Below, piece by piece: positions 16,436-24,836 of a stretch of DNA of 64,000 bases (the stretch's first letter is position 1; every line of letters starts with the position of its first letter). A program made the position numbers and the translations under genes. The DNA is from DATJGF01 sp035495315 (GTDB lineage: Bacteria > Verrucomicrobiota > Verrucomicrobiia > Limisphaerales > UBA8199): positions 22,887 through 86,886 of the forward strand of contig DATJGF010000164.1 in the NCBI GenBank assembly GCA_035495315.1, written 5' to 3'. Under the pieces are notes generated by a model. The model saw nothing but the letters and a program-made list of their open reading frames with translations. It was not told where the DNA came from and searched no databases.

Positions 16436-18043
16436 ATGAAGTATGTATTTGTGACCGGAGGAGTAGTCAGCTCTTTAGGCAAAGGGCTTACGGCGGCGTC
16501 CTTGGGCACGTTGCTGGAGAATCGGGGGCTGAAAGTGGTGCTGCAAAAATTCGATCCGTACCTGAATGTCGATCCGGGGACGATGAACCCGTACCAGCAC
16601 GGGGAGGTCTATGTGCTGGACGACGGGGCGGAAACGGATTTGGACCTCGGCCATTACGAACGATTCACCAATTGCAAGCTGACGCGCCTGAACAACCTTA
16701 CAAGCGGCCAGGTGTATCAAACGGTGCTGAACAACGAGCGGGAGGGGAAATACCTTGGCAAAACGGTGCAAGTGATTCCGCACGTCACGAACGAGATACA
16801 AAATCGCATCCACATCCTGGCAGAGGAAACGAAGGCGGACGTGATCATTACCGAAATTGGAGGGACGACGGGGGACATTGAAGGGTTGCCGTTTCTGGAA
16901 GCGATTCGGGAATTTGCGCTCGAAGTAGGCCCGCACAATGCGCTGTTTGTGCATGTGACCTACGTTCCTTTCATCAAGGCGGCTGGGGAGTTAAAGACCA
17001 AACCGACGCAACAATCGGTGGCCAAGCTGCGCGAAATCGGCATCGCGCCGCATATCCTGGTGTGCCGCTGCGAAAAGCCGCTCGATAAAGAATTGCGCCG
17101 CAAGATTTCGCTATTCTGTAACGTGCCGTTCGAGGCGGTGATTGAAGAAAAGGATGTCGACCACAGTATTTACGAGGTGCCGCTGATGCTGCAGCGTGAG
17201 CGTGTGGATGATTTGGTGTGCCGGCAATTGCACCTGGATTGTCCGCCGCCGAACATGGCGCATTGGCAAGAGATTTTAAGAAAGATCATTGCGCCGCAGC
17301 ATCGGGTTCGGATCGGGGTGGTCGGGAAGTACATCGAGCTGCAGGACGCGTACAAATCGGTATATGAGGCAATTATTCACGGGGGAGTCGCGAACGATTG
17401 CGGCGTAGAAATCCAGAAAGTCGACGCCGAGGAAATCGAGCGGGAAGGGACGGAGAAAACGCTGAAAGGGCTCGGCGGGCTGCTGGTGCCCGGCGGGTTT
17501 GGCGAGCGCGGGATCGAGGGGAAAATCCTGACGGCGCAATTCGCGCGGGAGAATCAAGTGCCGTATCTTGGTTTGTGTCTGGGCATGCAAATCGCCACGA
17601 TTGAGTTTGCTCGCAACGTGCTGAAATTGTCGAAGGCACACTCGACGGAATTTGACCCGAACACACCGCATCCCGTGATCGCGATGCTCGACGAACAGAC
17701 CAAGGTGACGAAAAAAGGCGGAACGATGCGGCTGGGGGCGCAGCCCTGTCAATTGGTGGTCGGCACCAGGGCGGCGCGGCTATACGGGGCGTTTGTGGTT
17801 AATGAACGTCATCGTCACCGGTATGAATTTAACAATGCGTATCGGGACCGCTTTCAAAAGGCGGATTTTGTATTTAGCGGCTTCACGCCCGACGGGAAGT
17901 TGGTGGAGATCATCGAATTGGCAAAGCATCCGTTTTTCATTGCGAGCCAATTCCACCCCGAATTCCACAGCAAACCGCACCAGCCGCATCCGTTATTCAA
18001 AGGATTCATTGCGGCGGCTCATGCTTTCAGCCACGGGAAATAG
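16436..18043 (+). CDS. pyrG: CTP synthase
   Basis: 535 residues. Makes CTP from UTP, ATP and glutamine. The synthetase domain starts MKYVFVTGGVVSSLGKGLTA with DPYLNVDPGTMNP; ITEIGGTTGDIEG is the conserved Mg/UTP region. The C-terminal class I glutamine amidotransferase has the nucleophile Cys in GLCLGMQ and the His-x-Glu pair in FHPEFHS. Length is full. Pairing with kdsB is a common arrangement in LPS-producing bacteria. Confidence 0.98.
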   Translation: MKYVFVTGGVVSSLGKGLTAASLGTLLENRGLKVVLQKFDPYLNVDPGTMNPYQHGEVYVLDDGAETDLDLGHYERFTNCKLTRLNNLTSGQVYQTVLNNEREGKYLGKTVQVIPHVTNEIQNRIHILAEETKADVIITEIGGTTGDIEGLPFLEAIREFALEVGPHNALFVHVTYVPFIKAAGELKTKPTQQSVAKLREIGIAPHILVCRCEKPLDKELRRKISLFCNVPFEAVIEEKDVDHSIYEVPLMLQRERVDDLVCRQLHLDCPPPNMAHWQEILRKIIAPQHRVRIGVVGKYIELQDAYKSVYEAIIHGGVANDCGVEIQKVDAEEIEREGTEKTLKGLGGLLVPGGFGERGIEGKILTAQFARENQVPYLGLCLGMQIATIEFARNVLKLSKAHSTEFDPNTPHPVIAMLDEQTKVTKKGGTMRLGAQPCQLVVGTRAARLYGAFVVNERHRHRYEFNNAYRDRFQKADFVFSGFTPDGKLVEIIELAKHPFFIASQFHPEFHSKPHQPHPLFKGFIAAAHAFSHGK

Positions 18044-18054
18044 GCGAGCAGAAT

Positions 18055-18316
18055 ATGGAGTTCTTCTGTGACCTGGAACAACAAGCAAGCACACGGAGGT
18101 TACCGTTTCTGGTAATCGGCGGTTTTGCGATCAACTTTTATGGCTACTCACGAGATACCGCCGACCTGGACCTTTTGATTTGTAGAGAATCCGTTGCGGG
18201 GCTTGCTCGTCGTCAATCAACTCGATCCTAATTCAGAAAAGGTTCGTCAATTATTCTTAAAGTATGGCACCTTAGAGCTGCATGAGAAAATCGTCCGCGC
18301 GTGTTCCAACGAGTAA
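18055..18316 (+). pseudogene. Nucleotidyltransferase (AbiEii/MNT-like) with internal deletion and frameshift
   Basis: From the ATG at 18055, 12 bases after pyrG, one frame encodes a nucleotidyltransferase start: LPFLVIGGFAINFYGYSRDT then ADLDLLI, i.e. the GG...R-T-x-D-L-D motif with its metal-binding Asp pair. It stops at 18229-18231. In another frame, 18224-18316 encodes DPNSEKVRQLFLKYGTLELH EKIVRACSNE, which reads like the C-terminal end of the same kind of protein. The middle is missing, so the gene is a remnant. Family assignment is by motif only. Confidence 0.6.
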
Positions 18317-18515
18317 AAGCGACCTGACTACCAGGTTGCCGGACCTGCCTGATCTGGAATTTCCAGTCGCCCCGGACTTTGTTTCGCGTCTTCGGCACCT
18401 GGAGGCTCAGGTCATAATGCGTCGCTGTGCCAAGAACATGCCCTGGCGCAGCATGCTCCCGGGCACCAAGGAGCGGCGATCAGCGCAGAAAATCCCTGTC
18501 GAATTCGTGCTTTGA
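18282..18515 (+). CDS. Small hypothetical protein beside the nucleotidyltransferase remnant
   Basis: 77 residues, rich in Arg and Pro (LPDLPDLEFPVAPDFVSRL). It overlaps the end of the nucleotidyltransferase remnant by 35 bases in a different frame, a spacing typical of a two-gene unit. It may be an intact or truncated partner gene. No domain is recognised, and it might also be decayed like its neighbour. Confidence 0.4.
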   Translation: MRKSSARVPTSKSDLTTRLPDLPDLEFPVAPDFVSRLRHLEAQVIMRRCAKNMPWRSMLPGTKERRSAQKIPVEFVL

Positions 18516-18640
18516 GGAGGGGCGAGAATCGCGTGTAGGACGATTGCTTACCTGGCAAATGGCGAGGCTGCTCAATGATCCGCCAGGGACGCTTCTCGAT
18601 GCCGACGGGTGACCTCAGTGTTTAGAGTCGTGTCAGACTA

Positions 18641-19993
18641 ATGACCTACACCGCTGCTATCCAGTTTCTTTATCATTTGCAGTGGTTCGGCGCGAAGTTC
18701 GGGCTGGACAATACCTTCAAGCTGGCAGCGCTGGCTGGAAACCCGCAACAAAAGCTCCGTTTCATCCATGTTGCCGGCACGAACGGCAAGGGCTCAACCT
18801 GCGCGATGCTCGAGAGTATCTACCGGGCGGCCGGGCTGCGCGTCGGCCTATTCACCTCGCCTCACCTGGTATCGTTTGGCGAGCGGATCCAGGTAAATCG
18901 AAAACTCATACCCGAATCGGCCGTTGCGAAATTGGTGCGAGACATGCAAACCCTGCTTCGGCAGGGTTGGGCCGATAGCGGTACTGGCTCGCCTGACGCA
19001 GGAGATGCGAGCGTCACGTCGGAGCAACACCCAACCTTTTTCGAAGTGGTGACCGTGCTGGCCCTGCAATATTTCTGCGCTGAAGAATGTGATGTGGTGA
19101 TATGGGAAACCGGTTTGGGTGGCCGGCTCGATGCGACGAACATTGTGACGCCGCTGGCCAGCGTAATTACGAACATCCAGTATGACCACCAGAATTACCT
19201 GGGCGAAACGCTGGCGGGCATCGCCGGCGAAAAAGCGGGCATCATCAAACCGAATGTTCCGGTAATCACTGGTACTGATGCGCCCGAGGCCCTGCGGGTG
19301 ATTGAGGAAGCGGCTCGAAAAAACGGTGCGGCAGTGACAATGGTGCCGGGTTCAGCGGCGCACAACCCGCCGCTGGATAAATTGAAGTTGCCGCTCCTGG
19401 GGGAACATCAACGGATGAACGCCGCGGTGGCTGTCGCGACTGCCCACGCTTTGATGCCGAAGCTGCCGATCGAGGCAAGCGCGATTGAGTCCGGACTAAA
19501 AACACTGCATTGGCCGGGACGGTTGCAGGTCGTAAACCGCCCGTCGGGTCAGCGCTTTTTGTTGGACGGGGCGCACAATGTTGCCGGCGCCGAGACGTTG
19601 GCGATGGCATTAAACCAGTACTTTCCCGGCCGCAAACCCTCACTGGTGCTGGGAATTCTGCGTGACAAAGATTGGTTGCGGATGTGCCAAATACTGGCGC
19701 CGCTGGCGAACCGTGTTGTCCTGGTGCCGGTCCATAGCGAGCGGACGGCCGAGCCGCATGGGTTGGCCGAGATTTGCCGCGCGGCGAACCCCACTGCGCA
19801 GGTTCTCGAGTATCCGTCACTGGCGGCGGCCCTGGAGGCGACCGCCGGCGACACTTTCATTACGATTGCTGGTTCGCTTTATCTCGTTGGTGAAGCGATG
19901 GAGTTGCTGCATTTGTCTGCTGCCAAAAGCCAGGATGAGCGCGGGCTCAACGAATGGTCGATGACAGCAGAACGGGTGACGGGGTCGCGATGA
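18641..19993 (+). CDS. folC: Bifunctional folylpolyglutamate/dihydrofolate synthase
   Basis: 450 residues. Adds glutamate to dihydropteroate and folates in the cytoplasm. HVAGTNGKGSTCAML is the ATP-binding P-loop; LFTSPHLVSFGERI and IWETGLGGRLDATNIV are the Mur-ligase-type signatures; GEHQRMNAAVAVATAHAL and LLDGAHNVAGAETLA are the later conserved blocks. Length is normal. It is followed by a HAD phosphatase gene only 3 bases after its stop. Confidence 0.95.
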   Translation: MTYTAAIQFLYHLQWFGAKFGLDNTFKLAALAGNPQQKLRFIHVAGTNGKGSTCAMLESIYRAAGLRVGLFTSPHLVSFGERIQVNRKLIPESAVAKLVRDMQTLLRQGWADSGTGSPDAGDASVTSEQHPTFFEVVTVLALQYFCAEECDVVIWETGLGGRLDATNIVTPLASVITNIQYDHQNYLGETLAGIAGEKAGIIKPNVPVITGTDAPEALRVIEEAARKNGAAVTMVPGSAAHNPPLDKLKLPLLGEHQRMNAAVAVATAHALMPKLPIEASAIESGLKTLHWPGRLQVVNRPSGQRFLLDGAHNVAGAETLAMALNQYFPGRKPSLVLGILRDKDWLRMCQILAPLANRVVLVPVHSERTAEPHGLAEICRAANPTAQVLEYPSLAAALEATAGDTFITIAGSLYLVGEAMELLHLSAAKSQDERGLNEWSMTAERVTGSR

Positions 19994-19996
19994 CCA

Positions 19997-20731
19997 ATGC
20001 GCTCGAGGCGAAATCGAGCCCGCGACAGGCAAAATGAACCGGTGTCAAAATCCGGCTTGGCCGTTCAGTGGCGCGACATCAGGGCGATCACGTTCGACGT
20101 CGGTGGGACATTGATCACGCCCTGGCCCTCCGTCGGCCACATTTACGCTGAAGTGGCAGCAGCGCATGGTCATGCGGGATTGGACCCGACCCGGCTGAAT
20201 CAACGTTTCGCGACGGCATGGAGGGCGGTCGAAGACTTCCGGCATACCCGGCAGCAGTGGGCCGAGCTGGTGGATGCTACTTTTTCTGGGCTGATGGCGA
20301 AGCCGCCGAGCGCGACATTTTTCGATGCGCTTTACGACCGCTTTGCCGAGGCGGGCGCCTGGCATGTGTTTGAGGACGTGATTCCGGCTTTGGATGCGCT
20401 CAAGGCCTGCGGATTCAAACTTGGCGTTATTTCGAATTGGGACGATCGCCTGCGTCCGCTGCTGCAAGAACTCCACCTGGAGGCATACTTTGAAACCATG
20501 TCGATCTCTTGCGAGGTTGGCGCGACCAAGCCGGCGCGAGTTATGTTTACACAGGCGGCTGAGGGTTTGTCGATGCCGCCCGGGGCAATGCTGCACGTCG
20601 GGGACAGCCTTGAGATGGATGTCCGGGGAGCGGAGGCAGCGGGATGTGTTGCGGTATGGCTCGACCGCCATACGAATCCGACCAGGGCAGGAGCCATTCG
20701 AACGCTGCAGGAGCTCGTAACGGGCGCTTGA
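19997..20731 (+). CDS. HAD-superfamily hydrolase (HDHD3/HAD-IA like)
   Basis: 244 residues from the ATG at 19997; a GTG at 20042 would begin closer to the domain. ITFDVGGTLITPWPSVG is HAD motif I with the nucleophile Asp; the second acid position is Gly, as in HDHD3 members. ISNWDDRLRPLL is motif II, KPARVMF motif III and HVGDSLEMDVRGAEAAG motif IV with the Mg-binding Asp. It dephosphorylates an unknown small phosphate ester. It is probably cotranscribed with folC. Confidence 0.85.
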   Translation: MRSRRNRARDRQNEPVSKSGLAVQWRDIRAITFDVGGTLITPWPSVGHIYAEVAAAHGHAGLDPTRLNQRFATAWRAVEDFRHTRQQWAELVDATFSGLMAKPPSATFFDALYDRFAEAGAWHVFEDVIPALDALKACGFKLGVISNWDDRLRPLLQELHLEAYFETMSISCEVGATKPARVMFTQAAEGLSMPPGAMLHVGDSLEMDVRGAEAAGCVAVWLDRHTNPTRAGAIRTLQELVTGA

Positions 20732-20845
20732 AGAACGGCGCCGGTTGAGCCCAGGAACTCGCCTCCTTATTGGTGGTCTTGGCCGCTTCGTGCTTTCCTT
20801 TCAATGTTCAGTAGCTTATCTTTTACGATTGTTTTTCAGCGCCTC

Positions 20846-22195
20846 ATGCCGAGTGTTTACATCAAAACTTACGGATGCCAAATGAATGAGCGCGACAGTG
20901 AGGCGGTAGCCGCCCAATTGGTCGCCCGCGGGTATACACTCGCGCATTCGGAGTCCACCGCCGATGTCATTCTCCTGAACACCTGCAGTGTGAGGGACAT
21001 GGCTGAACAAAAGGCGCTGCACAAAATGCAAGCGCTGATCGCCGATACGCGTCGGAGTCGTCCCGGATTGGTATTCGGCTTCATGGGCTGCATGGCCCAA
21101 AGCCGCGGTCAGGAACTGCTCGACCGCCTGCCAGACGTTGACCTCGTCATCGGGACCCAAAAATTCCATCGCACCGCCGATTACCTGGACGACATTTTCT
21201 CCGGTCGTCGTGAGCAGGTGGTGGATATCGCCGAAGAGGAAAAGAGCGAAGCGACCATTCGCGATCATTTGCTCAACGGGAATGGGGCGAAATCGGCAAC
21301 CGCGTTTGTCAGCATCATGCAAGGGTGCAATCAGTACTGCACCTTTTGCATTGTCCCTTATACACGCGGCGAAGAACGCAGTCGCACCATTTCAGATATT
21401 GTGGCCGAGTGCCGACAATTGGTGCAACAAGGGGTGAAGGAGATCACTTTGCTGGGTCAAATTGTGACCAGCTATGGCAAACGGGACATTCCCCGCGTCA
21501 ACGATAAATCGGGATTCGTGCTGTTGCTCGAGGCGATTCACGAGATCCCTGGATTGGAGCGGATTCGTTTCACCTCGCCTCATCCCAAAGGGTATGGAGA
21601 CGACCTGGTAGAAGCGTATGGCCGCTTGCCGAAGCTGGTCGAGAGCGCACATATACCGGTGCAGAGTGGTAGCGATCGGGTGTTGAAGCTGATGCATCGC
21701 GGTTACAATCGCGCCCGCTACCTTGAGATCATTGAGAAGCTGCGCCGGGTTAAGCCGCCGATCGGATTGAGCACGGATTTTATTGTCGGGTTCCCGGGAG
21801 AGTCTGAGGAGGATTTCCAAGAAACGTTGTCGCTGGTGCGCGAGGTGAAGTTTGATCAGGCTTACGTTTTTCGATATTCCGAACGGCGGGACACGCCGGC
21901 AGCGGCGATGCCTGGGCAAATCGCGGAAGCGCTACGCCAGGAGCGGCATCAGCGGTTGTTGGCGTTGGTGAACGAAATGGCGGCGGAGCGCTATGAGCGG
22001 CTCGTCGGCCAGCAGGTAGAAACCCTGGTGGAAGGCCCGAGCAAACGGAACCCGGAGCGGTTAACGGGCCGAACACGGTGCAACAAGATCGTCGTGTTTG
22101 AGGGATCGCAGCGGCACCTGGGGCAGGTGATGAATCTGCGCGTGACACGCGCGGGTTCGTTTACGCTCTATGGGGATCCAGCCATTTTGGAATAG
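20846..22195 (+). CDS. miaB: tRNA-2-methylthio-N6-isopentenyladenosine synthase
   Basis: 449 residues from the ATG at 20846; the frame extends to 20804 but the conserved start MPSVYIKTYGCQMNERDSE fits here. A radical SAM methylthiotransferase that thiolates and methylates i6A37 of tRNA. The N-terminal cluster cysteines are in YGCQMN, LNTCSVRD and MGCMAQ; the radical SAM cluster is CNQYCTFC; a TRAM-type C-terminal domain follows (VGQQVETLVEGPSKRNPERL). Length is normal. Confidence 0.96.
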   Translation: MPSVYIKTYGCQMNERDSEAVAAQLVARGYTLAHSESTADVILLNTCSVRDMAEQKALHKMQALIADTRRSRPGLVFGFMGCMAQSRGQELLDRLPDVDLVIGTQKFHRTADYLDDIFSGRREQVVDIAEEEKSEATIRDHLLNGNGAKSATAFVSIMQGCNQYCTFCIVPYTRGEERSRTISDIVAECRQLVQQGVKEITLLGQIVTSYGKRDIPRVNDKSGFVLLLEAIHEIPGLERIRFTSPHPKGYGDDLVEAYGRLPKLVESAHIPVQSGSDRVLKLMHRGYNRARYLEIIEKLRRVKPPIGLSTDFIVGFPGESEEDFQETLSLVREVKFDQAYVFRYSERRDTPAAAMPGQIAEALRQERHQRLLALVNEMAAERYERLVGQQVETLVEGPSKRNPERLTGRTRCNKIVVFEGSQRHLGQVMNLRVTRAGSFTLYGDPAILE

Positions 22196-22210
22196 CCGCA
22201 GATAGGACGT

Positions 22211-22294
22211 TGTAGGAGACGACGTAAGGAGACTCTGATCAGACGCAGTTGTCGGAAATCTCCTGATCAGAGTCTCCTTACGTCGTCTCCTACA
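22211..22294. repeat. 32-bp perfect inverted repeat
   Basis: The arms 22211-22242 and 22263-22294 are perfect reverse complements over 32 bases, with a 20-base spacer. The left arm begins TGTAGGAGACGACGTAAGGA. It lies 15 bases after the miaB stop. It has no coding potential and no target-site duplication that I can identify, so it looks like a palindromic dispersed element (REP/MITE-like). It would form a very stable hairpin in miaB transcripts. Confidence 0.75.
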
Positions 22295-22333
22295 GAGTGG
22301 GAGAATGACTTGCGTCGGGCGGGCTGATCCCGC

Positions 22334-22906
22334 ATGTTTTCTGCGTTTTTATTAATGACGATTAGACTTTCATTATTGAGCATCATCCTGGGTTTGGGGA
22401 TGGCGTTGCCGCAGATTTATGGTCTTGTGAATCCGAGCGGGTTTGGGGTTGCCGTGCGCAAGTTTCCGCGGTCAGTGCCATGGGGTTGCGCCTTAATGCT
22501 GTTGGGGACGGCGTGGTTCCTTTTGAATCTCAGCCAGGAATCTATTTCTGATTTTGCGGCTTACAAAAATGTGCTCTTCCTGGGTTTCGCGGCGGTAGGG
22601 ATTGGCAGCTGTATCTTTGTGCAGGATTTCCTGGCGGTGCGCGGGTTGGCGGTTGTGTTGTTACTGTTGGCCAAACTGATGGTTGATACTGGCCGGCCGC
22701 ATCTCTCGCAGACGCCCCTGGTGCTGATTATCCAAACCTGGGCCTACCTGCTGGTGATCGCCGGGATTTGGCTGACGGTCTCACCCTGGAGGCTGCGCGA
22801 TTTGCTGCAATGGGCGACAGCTACCGAACAACGGATCAAAATCGGCTGCAGTATTCGGCTCGCGTTCGGTTTGTTAGTCGCGTTGCTCGGTTTTACGGTG
22901 TATTAA
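22334..22906 (+). CDS. Multi-pass membrane hypothetical protein
   Basis: 190 residues from 22334, or 183 from an internal ATG at 22355. Five or six hydrophobic segments alternate with short polar loops: about residues 8-27, 48-68, 79-95, 101-116, 130-148 and 170-188. No catalytic motif. It is followed by a GT9 glycosyltransferase 38 bases later, so a role in the cell envelope is possible but only inferred. Confidence 0.65.
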   Translation: MFSAFLLMTIRLSLLSIILGLGMALPQIYGLVNPSGFGVAVRKFPRSVPWGCALMLLGTAWFLLNLSQESISDFAAYKNVLFLGFAAVGIGSCIFVQDFLAVRGLAVVLLLLAKLMVDTGRPHLSQTPLVLIIQTWAYLLVIAGIWLTVSPWRLRDLLQWATATEQRIKIGCSIRLAFGLLVALLGFTVY

Positions 22907-22944
22907 TCAGAAGTGTCTTCAGGTTCAACGCAGACTAAGGTGAC

Positions 22945-23895
22945 GTGAAATCGTCCGGCGGCAGAATTCTTGTCATTCGCGGCGGAGCGATTGGGGATTT
23001 TATCCTGACCTTGCCTGCCATTGCTGCACTGCGACAGCAGTTCCCTGAATCCCACCTGGAGGTCCTTGGGTATCCCCATATCGTCCAGTTGGCCGTTACC
23101 GCGGGGCTCGTCGATGCAGCGCGTTCCATCGATGCTCGGCCGCTAGCCGGATTTTTCGCCCGCGGCGGTGTGCTGGCCGAAGAGATGGCCGATTATTTTT
23201 CCGAGTTCGACCTGATTGTTTCCTATCTCTACGACCCGGACCACATCTTCAGGTTAAACATCGCGCGCTGTTCGCCGGCGCAATTCATTGCCGGCCCGCA
23301 TCGCCCCGACGAGCGGAGTAATACTCATGCGACTGAAGTGTATCTCAAGCCGCTGGAGCGCTTAGCGATTTTCGATGCCGATCCGGTGCCGAAACTTCGG
23401 CTTGCGGCTCTGCCAAATTCGAACAAGGAGCCGCCATTGGCGTTGCACCCCGGAAGCGGCAGCGATGCCAAAAATTGGCCAGAAGCCGCCTGGGGCGATC
23501 TGCTCGAGCATTTGATCCTCGGAACACGACACGAGTTATTGCTCGTCGGGGGAGAGGCCGAAGGGCAACGGCTGCAAAGGCTCAGTGCCGCCTTGCCTCC
23601 CACACGGGTGCGAGTTGCGCAGAGTCTTCCGTTGCCGGAGTTGGCCGTTCGGCTGGCAATGTGCCGGGGATTTATTGGTCACGATTCAGGAATTTCGCAC
23701 CTGGCAGCGGCGGTCGGTTTGCCCTGCCTGCTGTTGTGGGCCGACACCGCCGAGGCAATTTGGCGACCGGCTGGTAACAATGTCGCGATCTTGCGTCATT
23801 CCGCAGGCCTTGCTGAGTTGCCTACGCGCGACGTCGTGGAAAAAGTCGAACAGCTTTGGGGCAAAACATCGGCAATCGGAAACCGTCATCAGTGA
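22945..23895 (+). CDS. Glycosyltransferase family 9 (heptosyltransferase-like)
   Basis: 316 residues from a GTG start with AAGGTG just upstream. RILVIRGGAIGDFILTLPAI is the N-terminal GT9 pattern; LALHPGSGSDAKNWP is the nucleotide-sugar binding region with the conserved HPGSG; FIGHDSGISHLAAAVG is the donor-binding signature. GT9 members transfer heptose in LPS core synthesis; in PVC bacteria the sugar may differ. It ends 13 bases before a HAD phosphatase gene. Confidence 0.88.
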   Translation: MKSSGGRILVIRGGAIGDFILTLPAIAALRQQFPESHLEVLGYPHIVQLAVTAGLVDAARSIDARPLAGFFARGGVLAEEMADYFSEFDLIVSYLYDPDHIFRLNIARCSPAQFIAGPHRPDERSNTHATEVYLKPLERLAIFDADPVPKLRLAALPNSNKEPPLALHPGSGSDAKNWPEAAWGDLLEHLILGTRHELLLVGGEAEGQRLQRLSAALPPTRVRVAQSLPLPELAVRLAMCRGFIGHDSGISHLAAAVGLPCLLLWADTAEAIWRPAGNNVAILRHSAGLAELPTRDVVEKVEQLWGKTSAIGNRHQ

Positions 23896-23908
23896 CGTAC
23901 GCGCACCG

Positions 23909-24568
23909 ATGCAAGCAGAGGCAAAAATACGCGCGGTCATTTTCGACATGGATGGCGTGCTGACCGATTCCGAACCACTAATCAATGCCGCGGCCATTGC
24001 GATGTTCGCAGAAAAAGGGCTGACCGTGTTGCCCGAGGATTTCGCTCCGTTTGTCGGGACAGGGGAAGATCGCTACATCGGCGGCGTCGCGGAGAAGTAC
24101 CGATTCCCTTTGGATTTGCCGGCGGCCAAGAAACGGACTTACGAAATCTACCTCGCGCTGGTGCCCAAGCGGCTTGAGGTTTTTCCCGGCGCCCCGGCGT
24201 TGGTGCGAAGCTGTCGGGCGGCGGGACTGCGCATCGCTGTGGCTTCAAGCGCCGACCGGATCAAGATTGCCGCGAACCTGGACAAAATTGGCTTGCCGAT
24301 CCAGACGTGGGACGCGGTCATTACAGGCGAGGACGTCATTGCCAAAAAACCGGCGCCGGACATTTTTCTGGCGGCGGCGCGCCGGTTGCAACTACCGCCG
24401 GAGGTCTGTGTGGTAATCGAGGACGCTATCAATGGAGTTCAGGCCGCAAAGGCGGCCGGTATGAGGTGCGTCGCGGTGGCACAAACGTTTGCGGTCACTC
24501 AATTGCAGGCGGCCGATTTGGTCCGCCAAAAGATTTCGGCGGTTTCGGTGGCAGACTTGCTTGGGTAA
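23909..24568 (+). CDS. HAD-family phosphatase/beta-phosphoglucomutase-like
   Basis: 219 residues from the ATG at 23909; the frame runs back into the GT9 gene but that is antiphase. AVIFDMDGVLTDSEPL holds both motif I Asp residues; VASSADRIKI is motif II; KKPAPDIFL motif III; VVIEDAINGVQAAKAAGM motif IV. A cap domain sits between. The DMDGVLTDSE form is typical of beta-phosphoglucomutase and sugar phosphatases. Substrate not assigned. Confidence 0.87.
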   Translation: MQAEAKIRAVIFDMDGVLTDSEPLINAAAIAMFAEKGLTVLPEDFAPFVGTGEDRYIGGVAEKYRFPLDLPAAKKRTYEIYLALVPKRLEVFPGAPALVRSCRAAGLRIAVASSADRIKIAANLDKIGLPIQTWDAVITGEDVIAKKPAPDIFLAAARRLQLPPEVCVVIEDAINGVQAAKAAGMRCVAVAQTFAVTQLQAADLVRQKISAVSVADLLG

Positions 24569-24836
24569 TCCATAGTCCCAGGATAAATTCGCAGGGAGGT
24601 ATACCGCTAAAGGCCGGAAAATCGCACTCCACAAACGGGCCAGTCGGGACATAGGCAAAGGAATTGCTCATGAGCTTTCATAGCTGAACTGGAGCTTCGA
24701 GGGATAGTTGGTGCCGAACCAGCAGCTCGATATCCCAGTTTCTGTATGCTTTCTGGACACCGCGGTGGACAGGAGTGATCGAAAAAAATGACGTTATCTG
24801 CGCTGCAAAGCTGAATCGGGTTGGTTCTAAGCGATT

